Shown one piece after another: positions 24,541 through 33,317 of a stretch of 64,000 nucleotides of DNA. Below the pieces are notes generated by a model. That model worked only from the letters and a program-made list of their open reading frames with translations. It had not been told where the DNA came from and did no database searches. Every line of letters begins with the position of its first letter. The first letter of the stretch is position 1. This DNA comes from PVC group bacterium (lineage in GTDB: Bacteria > Verrucomicrobiota > Kiritimatiellia > CAIKKV01 > CAITUY01): assembly GCA_945870225.1 (NCBI GenBank), contig CAMBRF010000004.1, forward strand, positions 80,094-144,093, written 5' to 3'. The position numbers were made by a program, and so were the translations under genes.

Positions 24541-25557
24541 TTACTTCTTCTTCGCCACGACAAGATGGCAGTTGCCTACGGCTTCTTTGCTCGAGATCAC
24601 AAAACCAGACGCGCGCAGAACACCGCAGACCTCATGAATATTAAGAGGGAGATGCGCACAACGAATCATCTCTTCTTCCTCTGACCGGCTAAGAAGATCG
24701 CGGCAATGACTAGGGTACTTGGTGTGAACCGTACCCACGAAATGGCCCCCTTTTCGCAACACTCTCGCGGCCTCCCGAATGGCGGCTTCGTACCGGGATA
24801 TGTGATAAAGAGCGGTCCATCCGCTAACGCAGTCGAATGTTGCATCGGCAAAAGGCATCAACCGAGCATCACCGTGAACCATCTGAAGACGTTTCCCGAA
24901 ACCAAAATACGCGGCTTCCGCCATAACTAGTCTGCATGCTTCGAAAAAAATCTCCAACCCTACGGCCTTGGTTGCGGTCAGGCGAGGCAAGGCCCTGCAA
25001 AGAAGGCTGCCGGGACCGGTGGCAATGTCGAGAAGTCTCTCCGGTTGCAGGTTCTGGAGTGTCGTGACCATGGCGACGCACCGTTTATCAGGCCAAAACC
25101 GTTGTTCCATGACGGGTTCCATCACGTTACGAATGAACGACAACCGTGAATGCCGGTAAGCAAGTCGCTTGATGGTCGGGTTCAATACTGTGGTACGGCT
25201 CACCTGAAAACGCCGTGCGCGGGCCTCTGGCGACAATCGTGCTGTCTGCCGTACCGCCCGGATAAACTCAGCCTTGCCATACTTGTAAAGGACAAGACCC
25301 AGGTTGTTCCTTCCACGTTTTTCTTTTAGTGTGGCCGGTGGTTCTTGCAAGATGTCTTCCGGAGGGAGGAACCCAATTGGGAATGGATGCGGATCGGGAA
25401 GAAGACACGGAACCCCGGTTATGATCGGGTAGTCTTGCCTGCAGTGTGCACACTGCAGGACGCCGCTCACGATGTCAGGACCACCACGACTGTTCAGGAG
25501 GTGTAGCGCACGCTTGCACTGCGGGCACACAAGGAACTCAGTGGATTCGCTTCTCAT
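24541..25557 (-). CDS. Class I SAM methyltransferase with Trm112-like zinc ribbon
   Basis: The 338-residue protein has an N-terminal zinc-ribbon of the Trm112-like type (FLVCPQCKRALHLL, then LQCAHCRQDYPIITGVPCLLP) and a Rossmann methyltransferase core. Motif I is LLDIATGPGSLLCRALP near residue 180, followed by MVHGDARLMPFADATFDCVSGW. This arrangement is found in ubiquinone/lipid and glycan-associated methyltransferases, but the substrate cannot be named. ATG at 25557 is chosen with GGGAG 6 bases upstream. The ATG one codon earlier is equally possible. Confidence 0.85.
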   Translation of the reverse strand: MRSESTEFLVCPQCKRALHLLNSRGGPDIVSGVLQCAHCRQDYPIITGVPCLLPDPHPFPIGFLPPEDILQEPPATLKEKRGRNNLGLVLYKYGKAEFIRAVRQTARLSPEARARRFQVSRTTVLNPTIKRLAYRHSRLSFIRNVMEPVMEQRFWPDKRCVAMVTTLQNLQPERLLDIATGPGSLLCRALPRLTATKAVGLEIFFEACRLVMAEAAYFGFGKRLQMVHGDARLMPFADATFDCVSGWTALYHISRYEAAIREAARVLRKGGHFVGTVHTKYPSHCRDLLSRSEEEEMIRCAHLPLNIHEVCGVLRASGFVISSKEAVGNCHLVVAKKK

Positions 25558-25936
25558 CATATCTCCCACAAAGCACACGAAGGGAAAAGTCGATCCCGAC
25601 CGCTAACAGCGTCACGAAAACCATTCCTTTGCTATCTTTGCGACTTTTGCTCAAATCCCGTCCCCTGATTATTATCATCTCTCCCATTCTCTCTGGCCCC
25701 TGATATTAGCGATGATAAAGGCCCTGTACACAGAATTCGCAAACGTTTGAATGCCAATTTTATGAGTGGCTCCATTAAACGCCAGGCATCGAGCTCATCG
25801 TCATAGCTGTGACCCTTGCCATCTAGAATGCAGTAGGCCACGGGCACAAGTTGACGGATTACTTAGAGCCAGCGAGACGGGTTTTGGCCAGAGTAACGAT
25901 TTGGCGCCGACTGGCGCGATGGGCCATAAGAGGATT
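25558..25936. other. Intergenic stretch with only a short doubtful frame
   Basis: No convincing gene is seen in these 379 bases. A GTG-started minus-strand frame (25847-25632, 71 residues) has protein-like content in its first half (VAYCILDGKGHSYDDELDAW) but degrades to low-quality sequence. It could be a gene fragment. No repeats or clear terminator were found. Confidence 0.5.
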
Positions 25937-26022
25937 TGGTGCTCGGGGGGGGACTTGAACCCCCACGATCTTGCGATCACTAGCCCCTCAAACTAGTGTG
26001 TCTGCCATTCCACCACCCGAGC
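25937..26022 (-). tRNA. tRNA-Leu (GAG)
   Basis: The acceptor stem GCTCGGG/CCCGAGC is perfect and is followed by an A discriminator and an encoded CCA. The anticodon arm is CTAGT-loop-GCTAG with loop TTGAGGG, giving anticodon GAG for leucine. A long variable arm (TGATCGCAAGATCG region) and the T-arm GGGGGTTCAAGTCCCCC confirm a class II tRNA. The length of 86 bases is standard for tRNA-Leu. Confidence 0.96.
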
Positions 26023-26150
26023 AAAAACGGCGACAATGTAACGGCTTCGCCCGCCGGAGGCAAGCATTTGTTGGACGTCGTTTTCATGTTGTTTGGCAAA
26101 GGAGACGAGGCGGCTCGCCTCTTTGGGTGCGCGGACGAGATGGCGTCACG

Positions 26151-26909
26151 CTATCTGACGGCCGGCTTATCGAAATCCTTAATCCGACTTCTGGACGAAT
26201 CGAAAACAAGAACCATTTTATCTCTGAAGAGAAGCTCCACCGCCTTGGGGTCCTTCTCGAAATCCCACTGCCAAGAGGCAAACTTGGAGTCACTGACGAA
26301 TGAATTGCTATTCCGAACGTCTCCAGGCACCTCAAGATTAACAACAATGACCATCCCCTTCATGAACGGTGTCAAAGACTTATTCACCGCCGGATCCGTC
26401 AAGTCCACCCGTTCCCCGGCATCCCCGGCAGGCAGTGAAATGACGATTTTGCTGTTGTTCGACCCTATTTGCTTGAAGGAAATCCCGCAGTCATCAAAAA
26501 ACCGCTGCCGCACCAGATCCTCCAACCGATTAAACTTGACCACCAGATCAACATATTGCCACCCGCTGCGGGAACGGGTCTGCAGCTTGGTCAGCTTCAA
26601 TCCGTCACGTTCCAGACTCGCAAAGCGGGCGCGAATGGCCGCCTCATCAAAAAGCATCGGGATATCAAGCGGCTTGACCGACACATTGGTGACGGTCGTG
26701 GCGCTGGCTTTATCGAGCTCCGCCGTCAGTTCCCGGGCCATCTGCACCTGCCGGATCATATGGGTGGGCATGGCGTAGACCACCTTCCAGGTGCCCGATC
26801 CATCGGCCGTGATGGAGACGGTCGTGTTGATCTTGATGCAACCAGCCGCCAGAAGGACTCCACATACGAAAAAAGTCCCTCGCATGATGCTAATCAAGGT
26901 TGCTTTCAT
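26151..26909 (-). CDS. LppM-like lipoprotein
   Basis: The 252-residue protein has a signal peptide with lipobox LLAAGC (Cys near residue 24). It is followed by IKINTTVSITADGSGTW, a beta-rich start that resembles LppM/DUF3153-type lipoproteins. The mature protein lacks membrane segments except perhaps a short FMKGMVIVVNLEV stretch. It overlaps the ftsB-like gene by 4 bases (ATGA) and so is translated together with it. Its role is unknown. The position suggests an envelope-related function. Confidence 0.72.
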   Translation of the reverse strand: MKATLISIMRGTFFVCGVLLAAGCIKINTTVSITADGSGTWKVVYAMPTHMIRQVQMARELTAELDKASATTVTNVSVKPLDIPMLFDEAAIRARFASLERDGLKLTKLQTRSRSGWQYVDLVVKFNRLEDLVRQRFFDDCGISFKQIGSNNSKIVISLPAGDAGERVDLTDPAVNKSLTPFMKGMVIVVNLEVPGDVRNSNSFVSDSKFASWQWDFEKDPKAVELLFRDKMVLVFDSSRSRIKDFDKPAVR

Positions 26910-27220
26910 GGCTTGTTCGTTACGACGGCGGTGGTATTCGTTGCCGGAAATCGAAAGATCGTTTCACCGGGCTTGGCCCGCCCCTGTTCGCGTGCAATGC
27001 GCTCTATAAAATCAGGATCGGACCGGAACCGCTGCTGATTCGTTTCCAACTGGCGGGCACGAGCCTCCATCCGCGCGTTGTTCTCTTCCAGGGCGATCTT
27101 GCGCTTCTGAAGTTCCCGATAACTGTGGGCCTTGGGGATGAAAACGCAGACGACCCCGATCACGCACACGACCATCACAACGATCCAGGCAAACTTATAG
27201 AGCAATACCCAGATATTCAT
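26906..27220 (-). CDS. Septum formation initiator family protein, FtsB/DivIC-like
   Basis: The 104-residue bitopic protein has a short cytoplasmic start, one membrane helix (about residues 7-28) and a coiled coil rich in Glu, Arg and Gln (LQKRKIALEENNARMEARARQLE). It ends with the DPDFIERIAREQGRAKPGE motif shared by FtsB and DivIC. These proteins scaffold the divisome with FtsL and FtsQ. The ATG at 27220 is preferred because the longer frame adds an arginine-rich segment before the helix. Its location just downstream of eno matches the common eno-ftsB order in bacteria. Confidence 0.9.
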   Translation of the reverse strand: MNIWVLLYKFAWIVVMVVCVIGVVCVFIPKAHSYRELQKRKIALEENNARMEARARQLETNQQRFRSDPDFIERIAREQGRAKPGETIFRFPATNTTAVVTNKP

Positions 27221-27256
27221 GAACTCACATCCGCCCTCACGCTTCAAAACAGTCCA

Positions 27257-27288
27257 CCGGCGGCCGTCTTGCGACGGTCCGCCGATGA
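27257..27288 (-). terminator. Possible attenuating hairpin between eno and ftsB-like gene
   Basis: Arms CGGCGGCCGTC and GACGGTCCGCCG form a strong hairpin with one mismatch and a four-base TTGC loop. A second, smaller hairpin (ACGGTGA/TCACCGT, near 27301-27319) precedes it on the minus strand. There is no U-run directly after either, so a classical terminator is not shown. An RNA-processing or stabilising role is equally possible. Confidence 0.35.
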
Positions 27289-27325
27289 CTGCATCAGCCA
27301 AACGGTGATCGACTCACCGTTCCGC

Positions 27326-28684
<1,359 letters not shown>

Positions 28685-28719
28685 TCAAGAAGAGACTACC
28701 GCCGTTTGGGTTCCCCCGC

Positions 28720-28783
28720 GCACCGCGCGGTGCTACAGTCCTCCTCACACGGCATCTGATGTAGCACCGATCTGTGATCGGTG
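28720..28783. repeat. Pair of REP-like hairpins in opposite orientation
   Basis: A perfect 14-base palindrome, GCACCGCGCGGTGC, occupies 28720-28733. A hairpin with arms CACCGATC/GATCGGTG and a TGT loop occupies 28765-28783. Both are flanked by GTAGCACCG, read on opposite strands, which suggests an inverted doublet of one repeat family. The remainder of 28601-28914 holds the eno promoter region but no gene. Confidence 0.55.
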
Positions 28784-28914
28784 ACCGGCCTTCCCAAGCT
28801 TTGAGTGGATTTACAGATTGACTTGAAATGCCATTCTCGGCATCTTGTGGGCCGCATTCATGCGATGGCGTCTAAGCAAGTCATACAGAAACCATTAAAG
28901 GGGAAAGGGTTAAC

Positions 28915-29157
28915 ATGCCCGGAAAAGGTGGAGATACTCGATCAGGCAGGCCGGTCAAGGGTGCCTCGGACAGGAAACGCCGTGAAAAGGTGCAGCGTCT
29001 TCGGTTGATAGGGTTGGGAATGGCGGAGGACAAGGTCAAGAAATTGAACACCTCCGAGGTCCGTCAGCTCATCAAGGCGCCCGCGAAGCTGAAAAAGAGT
29101 CTCGCGAATCAGAAGAAGAGTCTCGCGAATCAGAAAAAGAATCTCGCGAAGAAGTAG
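28915..29157 (+). CDS. Small lysine-rich protein with SLANQKK repeats
   Basis: The 80-residue basic protein starts at an ATG preceded by GGGGAAAGGG. The first half is GKGGDTRSGRPVKGASDRKRREK, rich in Arg and Lys, followed by a predicted helix, VRQLIKAPAKLKKSLANQKK. The tail repeats SLANQKK, the last copy being NLAKK. Such composition suits a nucleic-acid-associated protein, but I recognise no family. The purity of the 21-base repeats suggests recent slippage. It lies between eno and the diacylglycerol-kinase-like gene, on the plus strand. Confidence 0.6.
   Translation: MPGKGGDTRSGRPVKGASDRKRREKVQRLRLIGLGMAEDKVKKLNTSEVRQLIKAPAKLKKSLANQKKSLANQKKNLAKK
29095..29154 (+). repeat. 21-base tandem repeat encoding SLANQKK
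   Basis: Two full 21-base units (29095-29115 and 29116-29136) and a partial third (29137-29154) follow one another without gaps. They differ at only a few positions. The unit length keeps the reading frame and adds seven residues per copy at the protein C-terminus. Confidence 0.9.
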
Positions 29158-29289
29158 GCCGTCGCCCGGACTCCCGGGAAAACCAGCGCCCGTCGGGCTG
29201 GGTAATAGCCACGAGAGGCATGGGCAGGTTGGAAGGCGTTGGCTTTCACTTCTTCCCAACGTCTCTGGTGGCTGTTTTTTTGGGGTACT

Positions 29290-30285
29290 ATGAAGGTCCT
29301 TTGTGTTCTGAACCCGCGCGCCGCAGGCGGCGAGGCCATGAAGATGTGGCCACAAACCGCCGCCATCCTCACGCACCTCGGGGTGGAGCACGAACTTCTG
29401 TCCATCCGCGAAGACCATTCACTGACGGAGCAGGTCGTCGCGCATCTCACCGAGGTGGGCCCCATGGCCTACGGCGTGATCGCCGGTCTGGGTGGTGATG
29501 GAACCCACTCGGGCATCATCAACGGATTGATGCGGCTCAAGGAGGAACATGCCGACAGTCCGATCCCCCCTTACGCCTTTATTCCGCTGGGCACGGGCAA
29601 CGACATCGCCAAATCACTGGGCATTCGCATTCAAGACGAATTCTCTTCGCGCGATCTGCGCAGGGCGGTCTCCGCCATCGTCCACGGGGCGGAATATGAT
29701 CTCGACCTAGGCCGGATCAACGGCCTGTACTTTGCCGACGCGCTCACGGTCGGGCTGGACTCCTCCATCCTGAAGGAACGCAACGCCAGCAAACGGGTGA
29801 TTGAGCGCCTTCCCTTGTTGAAGTATCTGGTGCGCGGGCGATTCCTCTACACCGTCTCGCTGGGCCGTCGCTTTTTCGGGCAGGAGCTGATTGATAGCGA
29901 AATCACCGTGGAGGGGGTCCCCTGGTACCATGGCCCGATGATCAACCTGGTCGTGAACAACACCCGGATCTATGCGGGCGGATTCGACTTCAGCGAGGAC
30001 GCCTATGCCGATGACGGACTTCTGGATATGGTCCTCTTTACCGCCCACACGGACTATCTCGCCCGGTACCTGCTCGCCATGCGACACAATCCGCACCGCA
30101 TCCGAAAGCTCTCGGATGAGTTGCACCGGCGATCCATGCAGGTTCAGGGAGGCCGGCTGGACATCCGGCTTTCCCGGCCCGTCCCGATCCAGGCGGATGG
30201 CGAGGAACTTCCGGACAGTGACCATCTGGAGGTGACGGTGGCTCAACACGCCTTCCGCATCAAGATCCCGGCCGAGCCCGTATAA
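29290..30285 (+). CDS. Diacylglycerol kinase catalytic-domain protein (YegS/BmrU/DgkB-like)
   Basis: The 331-residue protein has the nucleotide-binding features of lipid kinases of this family. These are VLCVLNPRAAGG at the N-terminus, IAGLGGDGTHSGIINGL (GGDGT core) and FIPLGTGNDIAKSLG. The C-terminal beta-rich part contains PWYHGPMINLVVNNTRIYAGG and ends with the IQADGEELP motif. Family members phosphorylate diacylglycerol, phosphatidylglycerol or sphingosine-like lipids. The exact lipid is unknown. The ATG at 29290 follows GGGG by 5 bases. An in-frame start 17 codons earlier lacks a ribosome site. Confidence 0.9.
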   Translation: MKVLCVLNPRAAGGEAMKMWPQTAAILTHLGVEHELLSIREDHSLTEQVVAHLTEVGPMAYGVIAGLGGDGTHSGIINGLMRLKEEHADSPIPPYAFIPLGTGNDIAKSLGIRIQDEFSSRDLRRAVSAIVHGAEYDLDLGRINGLYFADALTVGLDSSILKERNASKRVIERLPLLKYLVRGRFLYTVSLGRRFFGQELIDSEITVEGVPWYHGPMINLVVNNTRIYAGGFDFSEDAYADDGLLDMVLFTAHTDYLARYLLAMRHNPHRIRKLSDELHRRSMQVQGGRLDIRLSRPVPIQADGEELPDSDHLEVTVAQHAFRIKIPAEPV

Positions 30286-30294
30286 CGGCAATAA

Positions 30295-30924
30295 CTAAAG
30301 AGGCACGGCCTGACCCCTGAGCAAGTGCTTCCGGTAGAAGTTTAATTCCGCCAGCGAACACATGACATCGTAAAGCGCATCATGGCGTTGCGGTTGCGCC
30401 GGTACATTCCAGCCCGGCAGATAATCCCGGATCTGGGCCACACTCCCCTTGTCAAATTCCGGACCGGCTCCCGACGCCAACCACAGGAGCTTGAGCGAGC
30501 TGACATCCAGTTGCCGGTAGTGCAGGCGCGACAGAAAACGCGGCAGAAAACGGTGAGCCAGCCACCAGTCGGCGTGAATACTGTTCCCCGCCAGGATCGG
30601 TCGTTCTCCGATTTTGGCGGCAACCGGACCACACACGGCGTCAATCCGATCCGCCAGTGCCGCATCCACGGCCGCGACGTCCGGCGCGGTGTCCGCGCGG
30701 GACTGGAGCACAAGAGCCGGGCATTCGCGTGCCAGGAAATCGCTGACGGGACAGCCTTCCGGCAATCGTACCGCCGCGACAAAATCCGTGTCGGGCGCGG
30801 CCAGACGTCGCCCCTGCATATCAGTGATCACCATCGCCACCTGGACCAACCGTGCCTCGTTGAGATCCAAAGAGGTGTACTCGGTATCAAACCAAACCAG
30901 GCTGGGACCTTGTGCTGTTTTCAT
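30295..30924 (-). CDS. orn: Oligoribonuclease
   Basis: The 209-residue DEDDh exonuclease degrades two- to five-base RNA fragments. The first acidic pair is in VWFDTEYTSLD, where Glu replaces nothing essential (D-x-E pattern). The second Asp is within SIHADWWLAHRF, and the final His-Asp set is in RHDALYDVMCSLAEL. IHADWWLAHRFLP and LDVSSLKLLW match oligoribonuclease closely. It is about 25 residues longer than E. coli Orn (181). The gene converges with the diacylglycerol-kinase-like gene, with only 9 bases between the stops. Confidence 0.85.
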   Translation of the reverse strand: MKTAQGPSLVWFDTEYTSLDLNEARLVQVAMVITDMQGRRLAAPDTDFVAAVRLPEGCPVSDFLARECPALVLQSRADTAPDVAAVDAALADRIDAVCGPVAAKIGERPILAGNSIHADWWLAHRFLPRFLSRLHYRQLDVSSLKLLWLASGAGPEFDKGSVAQIRDYLPGWNVPAQPQRHDALYDVMCSLAELNFYRKHLLRGQAVPL

Positions 30925-31107
30925 ATACTAATCCTTGTATCCGGCTCCTGAGGCTATTTTCACCCCTTTATTGAGCGTGTCCCGTGTAACACCCCTCCCG
31001 ACTCCAGTCAAGATTGCGTGACGGCCTGCTGATCATTCTTGCCTTGTCCACCTTCACTGTGTTAACTGGTTCAATCGTGCAAACCAACAGCAAGAGAACG
31101 GTCCATT

Positions 31108-31464
31108 GTGAAAATCGCCCTTAATCTCAACGAAAAAGACACCTACGTTCCCGACGGGGAAGATCGCGAAAAAGCCATCGAGCGGGATGTGGGGGCCTGC
31201 AAACGGGGCGACTGGGAGGCCAAAACCCGTCTGATTCAGACCTTTATGCCCCTGCTGACTTCGCTGGCCAAAAAACGCTCATCGGAAACAGCGACGATTA
31301 ACAATTATATCGAAGCCGGCAAAGATGGCCTGCTGTGCGCCGTCCGGCACTATAAGCCGGGCACCAATGCCAAGTTTCAGATTTTCGCACTGCCTCATAT
31401 TGAGGACGCCATTGACCGTCTCAATCGTCCCGGCTGGCTTGCGAGACTCTTCGGCCGTTCTTAA
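31108..31464 (+). CDS. Small sigma-70 region-2-like protein
   Basis: The 118-residue protein resembles only the region-2 core of sigma-70 factors. A helix EAKTRLIQTFMPLLTSLAKKR corresponds to the xRLVxxxAxxY helix. YIEAGKDGLLCAVRHYKPG corresponds to the DLxQEGxIGLxxAVxKYDP helix that contacts core polymerase. FQIFALPHIEDAIDRLNR corresponds to the FSTYAxxxIRxAI region. No region 3 or 4 is present, so promoter -35 recognition is missing. It starts with GTG and has only a weak ribosome site. It could be a stand-alone regulator or a decayed sigma factor. The trmB gene follows by 46 bases. Confidence 0.65.
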   Translation: MKIALNLNEKDTYVPDGEDREKAIERDVGACKRGDWEAKTRLIQTFMPLLTSLAKKRSSETATINNYIEAGKDGLLCAVRHYKPGTNAKFQIFALPHIEDAIDRLNRPGWLARLFGRS

Positions 31465-31510
31465 CCCCTTTCCTGGAAAAGTCCTCGCTTAACCAGAGGA
31501 TGACGGACCC

Positions 31511-32134
31511 ATGGTCAGAGAGCGCACCAAAAACCGGGACTTTCAAGATATCCTGATTATCCCCGCTACCGACGTAAAACCCGGCCTGGATATCTCCTCA
31601 CAGTACCCGACGCCGGGCCCCTTGGAGGTCGATGTCGGCTGTGGCCGCGGCCGATTCCTTCAGGCACGCGCCCTGAGTCATCCCCATATCAATTTTCTGG
31701 GGATTGACCGCGTCTCGCTTCGACTGCGCAAGATCGATCGTCGGGCCAATCAAGCGGGGCTCGCCAATATCCGCCTGATTCAGGGGAATGCCCTTCACGT
31801 GATTCAGGATATCCTTACCCCCGGTTCGGTGAGTGTTTTCTACATTTTCTACCCCGATCCCTGGCCCAAGCGCCGGCATCAAAACCACCGTCTGGTTTCG
31901 CCCCCTTTTATCGATCTCCTCCACGCCACCCTTATCGAGTCTGGCTCAATCCACCTCTGCACCGATCACGTGGACTATTTTCTCGCCATTCAAAAACTGT
32001 TCACAGCGGATTCCCGCTTCGTTGAAATTCCCCATTTCCTTCCATGCGCCGAGGAAGAAACGGATTTCGGAATCCTGTTCAGGACGCAGGACCGGCCGGC
32101 AAGACGCTGTTCGTTTCAAAAAAAACCTCTCTGA
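31511..32134 (+). CDS. trmB: tRNA (guanine-N7)-methyltransferase
   Basis: The 207-residue methyltransferase forms m7G46 in tRNA. Motif I is VDVGCGRGRFLQARA. FLGIDRVSLRLRKIDRRA follows, and the signature FYIFYPDPWPKRRHQNHRLV (here YIFYPDPWPKRRHQNHR) is decisive. LCTDHVDYF and EETDFGILF near the C-terminus match the tRNA-binding region. The start ATG gives a short N-terminus with RTKNR, which is common in the family. The length is normal. Confidence 0.94.
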   Translation: MVRERTKNRDFQDILIIPATDVKPGLDISSQYPTPGPLEVDVGCGRGRFLQARALSHPHINFLGIDRVSLRLRKIDRRANQAGLANIRLIQGNALHVIQDILTPGSVSVFYIFYPDPWPKRRHQNHRLVSPPFIDLLHATLIESGSIHLCTDHVDYFLAIQKLFTADSRFVEIPHFLPCAEEETDFGILFRTQDRPARRCSFQKKPL

Positions 32135-32255
32135 CCCTTTTCTCCCTGTCCAACGGCGCCTGTACTATTTCTAAAACTCATCTGCCGGACTTGACGCGCC
32201 ACCGGGCCTACCCTACACTGAAGCCTAGTAAGAGTGGTTTTCAGGGGAGAGTCTC

Positions 32256-32459
32256 ATGAGTCGACGCGATGGAGTTTCGTTTGTTGATGTGTTGATCATT
32301 CTAGCCATCGTGCTTCTGCTGGCGGCATTGGCCGTACCCCGCTTTATCAAGGTCCCGGATTACGGGAATGAGGAAGACGTAGGACTGGCGGAGTCGACCA
32401 ACCAGACGACCACGGCGGCGACAGCCTCCAATGCGACGACCGAAGCAGTCTCCGAGTAG
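32256..32459 (+). CDS. Short pseudopilin-like membrane protein
   Basis: The 67-residue protein has a 7-residue basic leader and then SFVDVLIILAIVLLLAALAV, followed by PRF. This closely resembles the type IV pilin/pseudopilin N-terminus (G-F-T-L-I-E-V...AAIAVPRF). A Gly-like cleavage position precedes it (D-G-V-S-F), but the conserved Glu at mature position 5 is Asp here. The C-terminal part is a Thr/Ala/Ser-rich tail without a pilin globular domain. It may be a minor pseudopilin, a decoy or a membrane anchor. No pilus genes are nearby. Confidence 0.6.
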   Translation: MSRRDGVSFVDVLIILAIVLLLAALAVPRFIKVPDYGNEEDVGLAESTNQTTTAATASNATTEAVSE

Positions 32460-32470
32460 ATCCCGTTCCC

Positions 32471-33316
32471 TCAGGCTCCCAGAACGATATTATCGATCAG
32501 CCGGGTGGATCCTACTCGCGCGGCTAGAGCAATCAACACAGCTCCCCCCATTGTCGTGACGGGCTCCAGGGTGGAGTTATCGACGAGTTCGATGAACTCG
32601 ATCTTAACGGCCGACTCGACCGACAGGCACGCCTCCAGCGCCTCACGAATGACCGGCACATCGCGGCACCCCCGCCGGTAAAGATCTTCCGCCTGTTCCA
32701 GCGCCCGATGCAAACTCAACGCATGCTGGCGTTCCTGCGCCGAAAGATAGCGATTCCGGGAACTCATGGCCAAGCCATCAGGTTCACGCACAATCGGACC
32801 GACGACGATCTCAACCGGGAAGTTAAGATCGCGAACCAAACGTTGTATGATGCGGGATTGCTGGGCATCCTTTTGCCCAAACACCGCCACATCCGGCAGC
32901 ACCAGGTTAAAAAGTTTCGCCACCACGGTGGCCACACCTCGAAAATGGCCCGGTCGCTGGCGACCACACAAGCCCTTCGAGAGGAGGGTCTCATCGACGT
33001 ACACGCTGTGATCCGCCGCATAGATCTCTTCCGGCGTCGGATAAAAAACCGCCGTTACCCCGGCCTCCCGACACAGGCGCTCATCCCGCTCAAAGTCCCT
33101 GGGATAATGAGCCAGATCCTCCCCCGGCAGGAACTGGATCGGATTGACGAAAATGCTGGCGACCACGACCTCGGTCCGCTCATGGGCCAGTTGGACCAGG
33201 CTCATGTGCCCCTGATGCAAATAACCCATTGTGGGCACCAAACCGATCCGTTGCCCGACGCGCTTGCGATTGAGCGACCACTTCTGCATGGCCGATGTCG
33301 TCCGGAGTATCTCCAT
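32471..33316 (-). CDS. panC: Pantothenate synthetase
   Basis: The 281-residue enzyme joins pantoate and beta-alanine with ATP to form pantothenate, the precursor of coenzyme A. The motifs are IGLVPTMGYLHQGHMSLV (HxGH nucleotide-binding site), FVNPIQFLPGEDLAHYPR, FGQKDAQQSRIIQRLV and MSSRNRYLS (KMSKS-like loop). The ATG at 33316 gives the normal MEILRT start. An earlier ATG would overlap the histidine kinase gene. The upstream histidine-kinase stop lies just 1 base away, so the two are co-transcribed, probably by chance of packing. No other pantothenate genes are nearby. Confidence 0.95.
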   Translation of the reverse strand: MEILRTTSAMQKWSLNRKRVGQRIGLVPTMGYLHQGHMSLVQLAHERTEVVVASIFVNPIQFLPGEDLAHYPRDFERDERLCREAGVTAVFYPTPEEIYAADHSVYVDETLLSKGLCGRQRPGHFRGVATVVAKLFNLVLPDVAVFGQKDAQQSRIIQRLVRDLNFPVEIVVGPIVREPDGLAMSSRNRYLSAQERQHALSLHRALEQAEDLYRRGCRDVPVIREALEACLSVESAVKIEFIELVDNSTLEPVTTMGGAVLIALAARVGSTRLIDNIVLGA

Positions 33317-33317
33317 C

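Noticed and set aside
25632..25847. GTG-started 71-codon minus-strand frame
   Set aside because: Only its first half looks protein-like, there is no ribosome site, and no family is recognised, so it is mentioned but not called as a gene.
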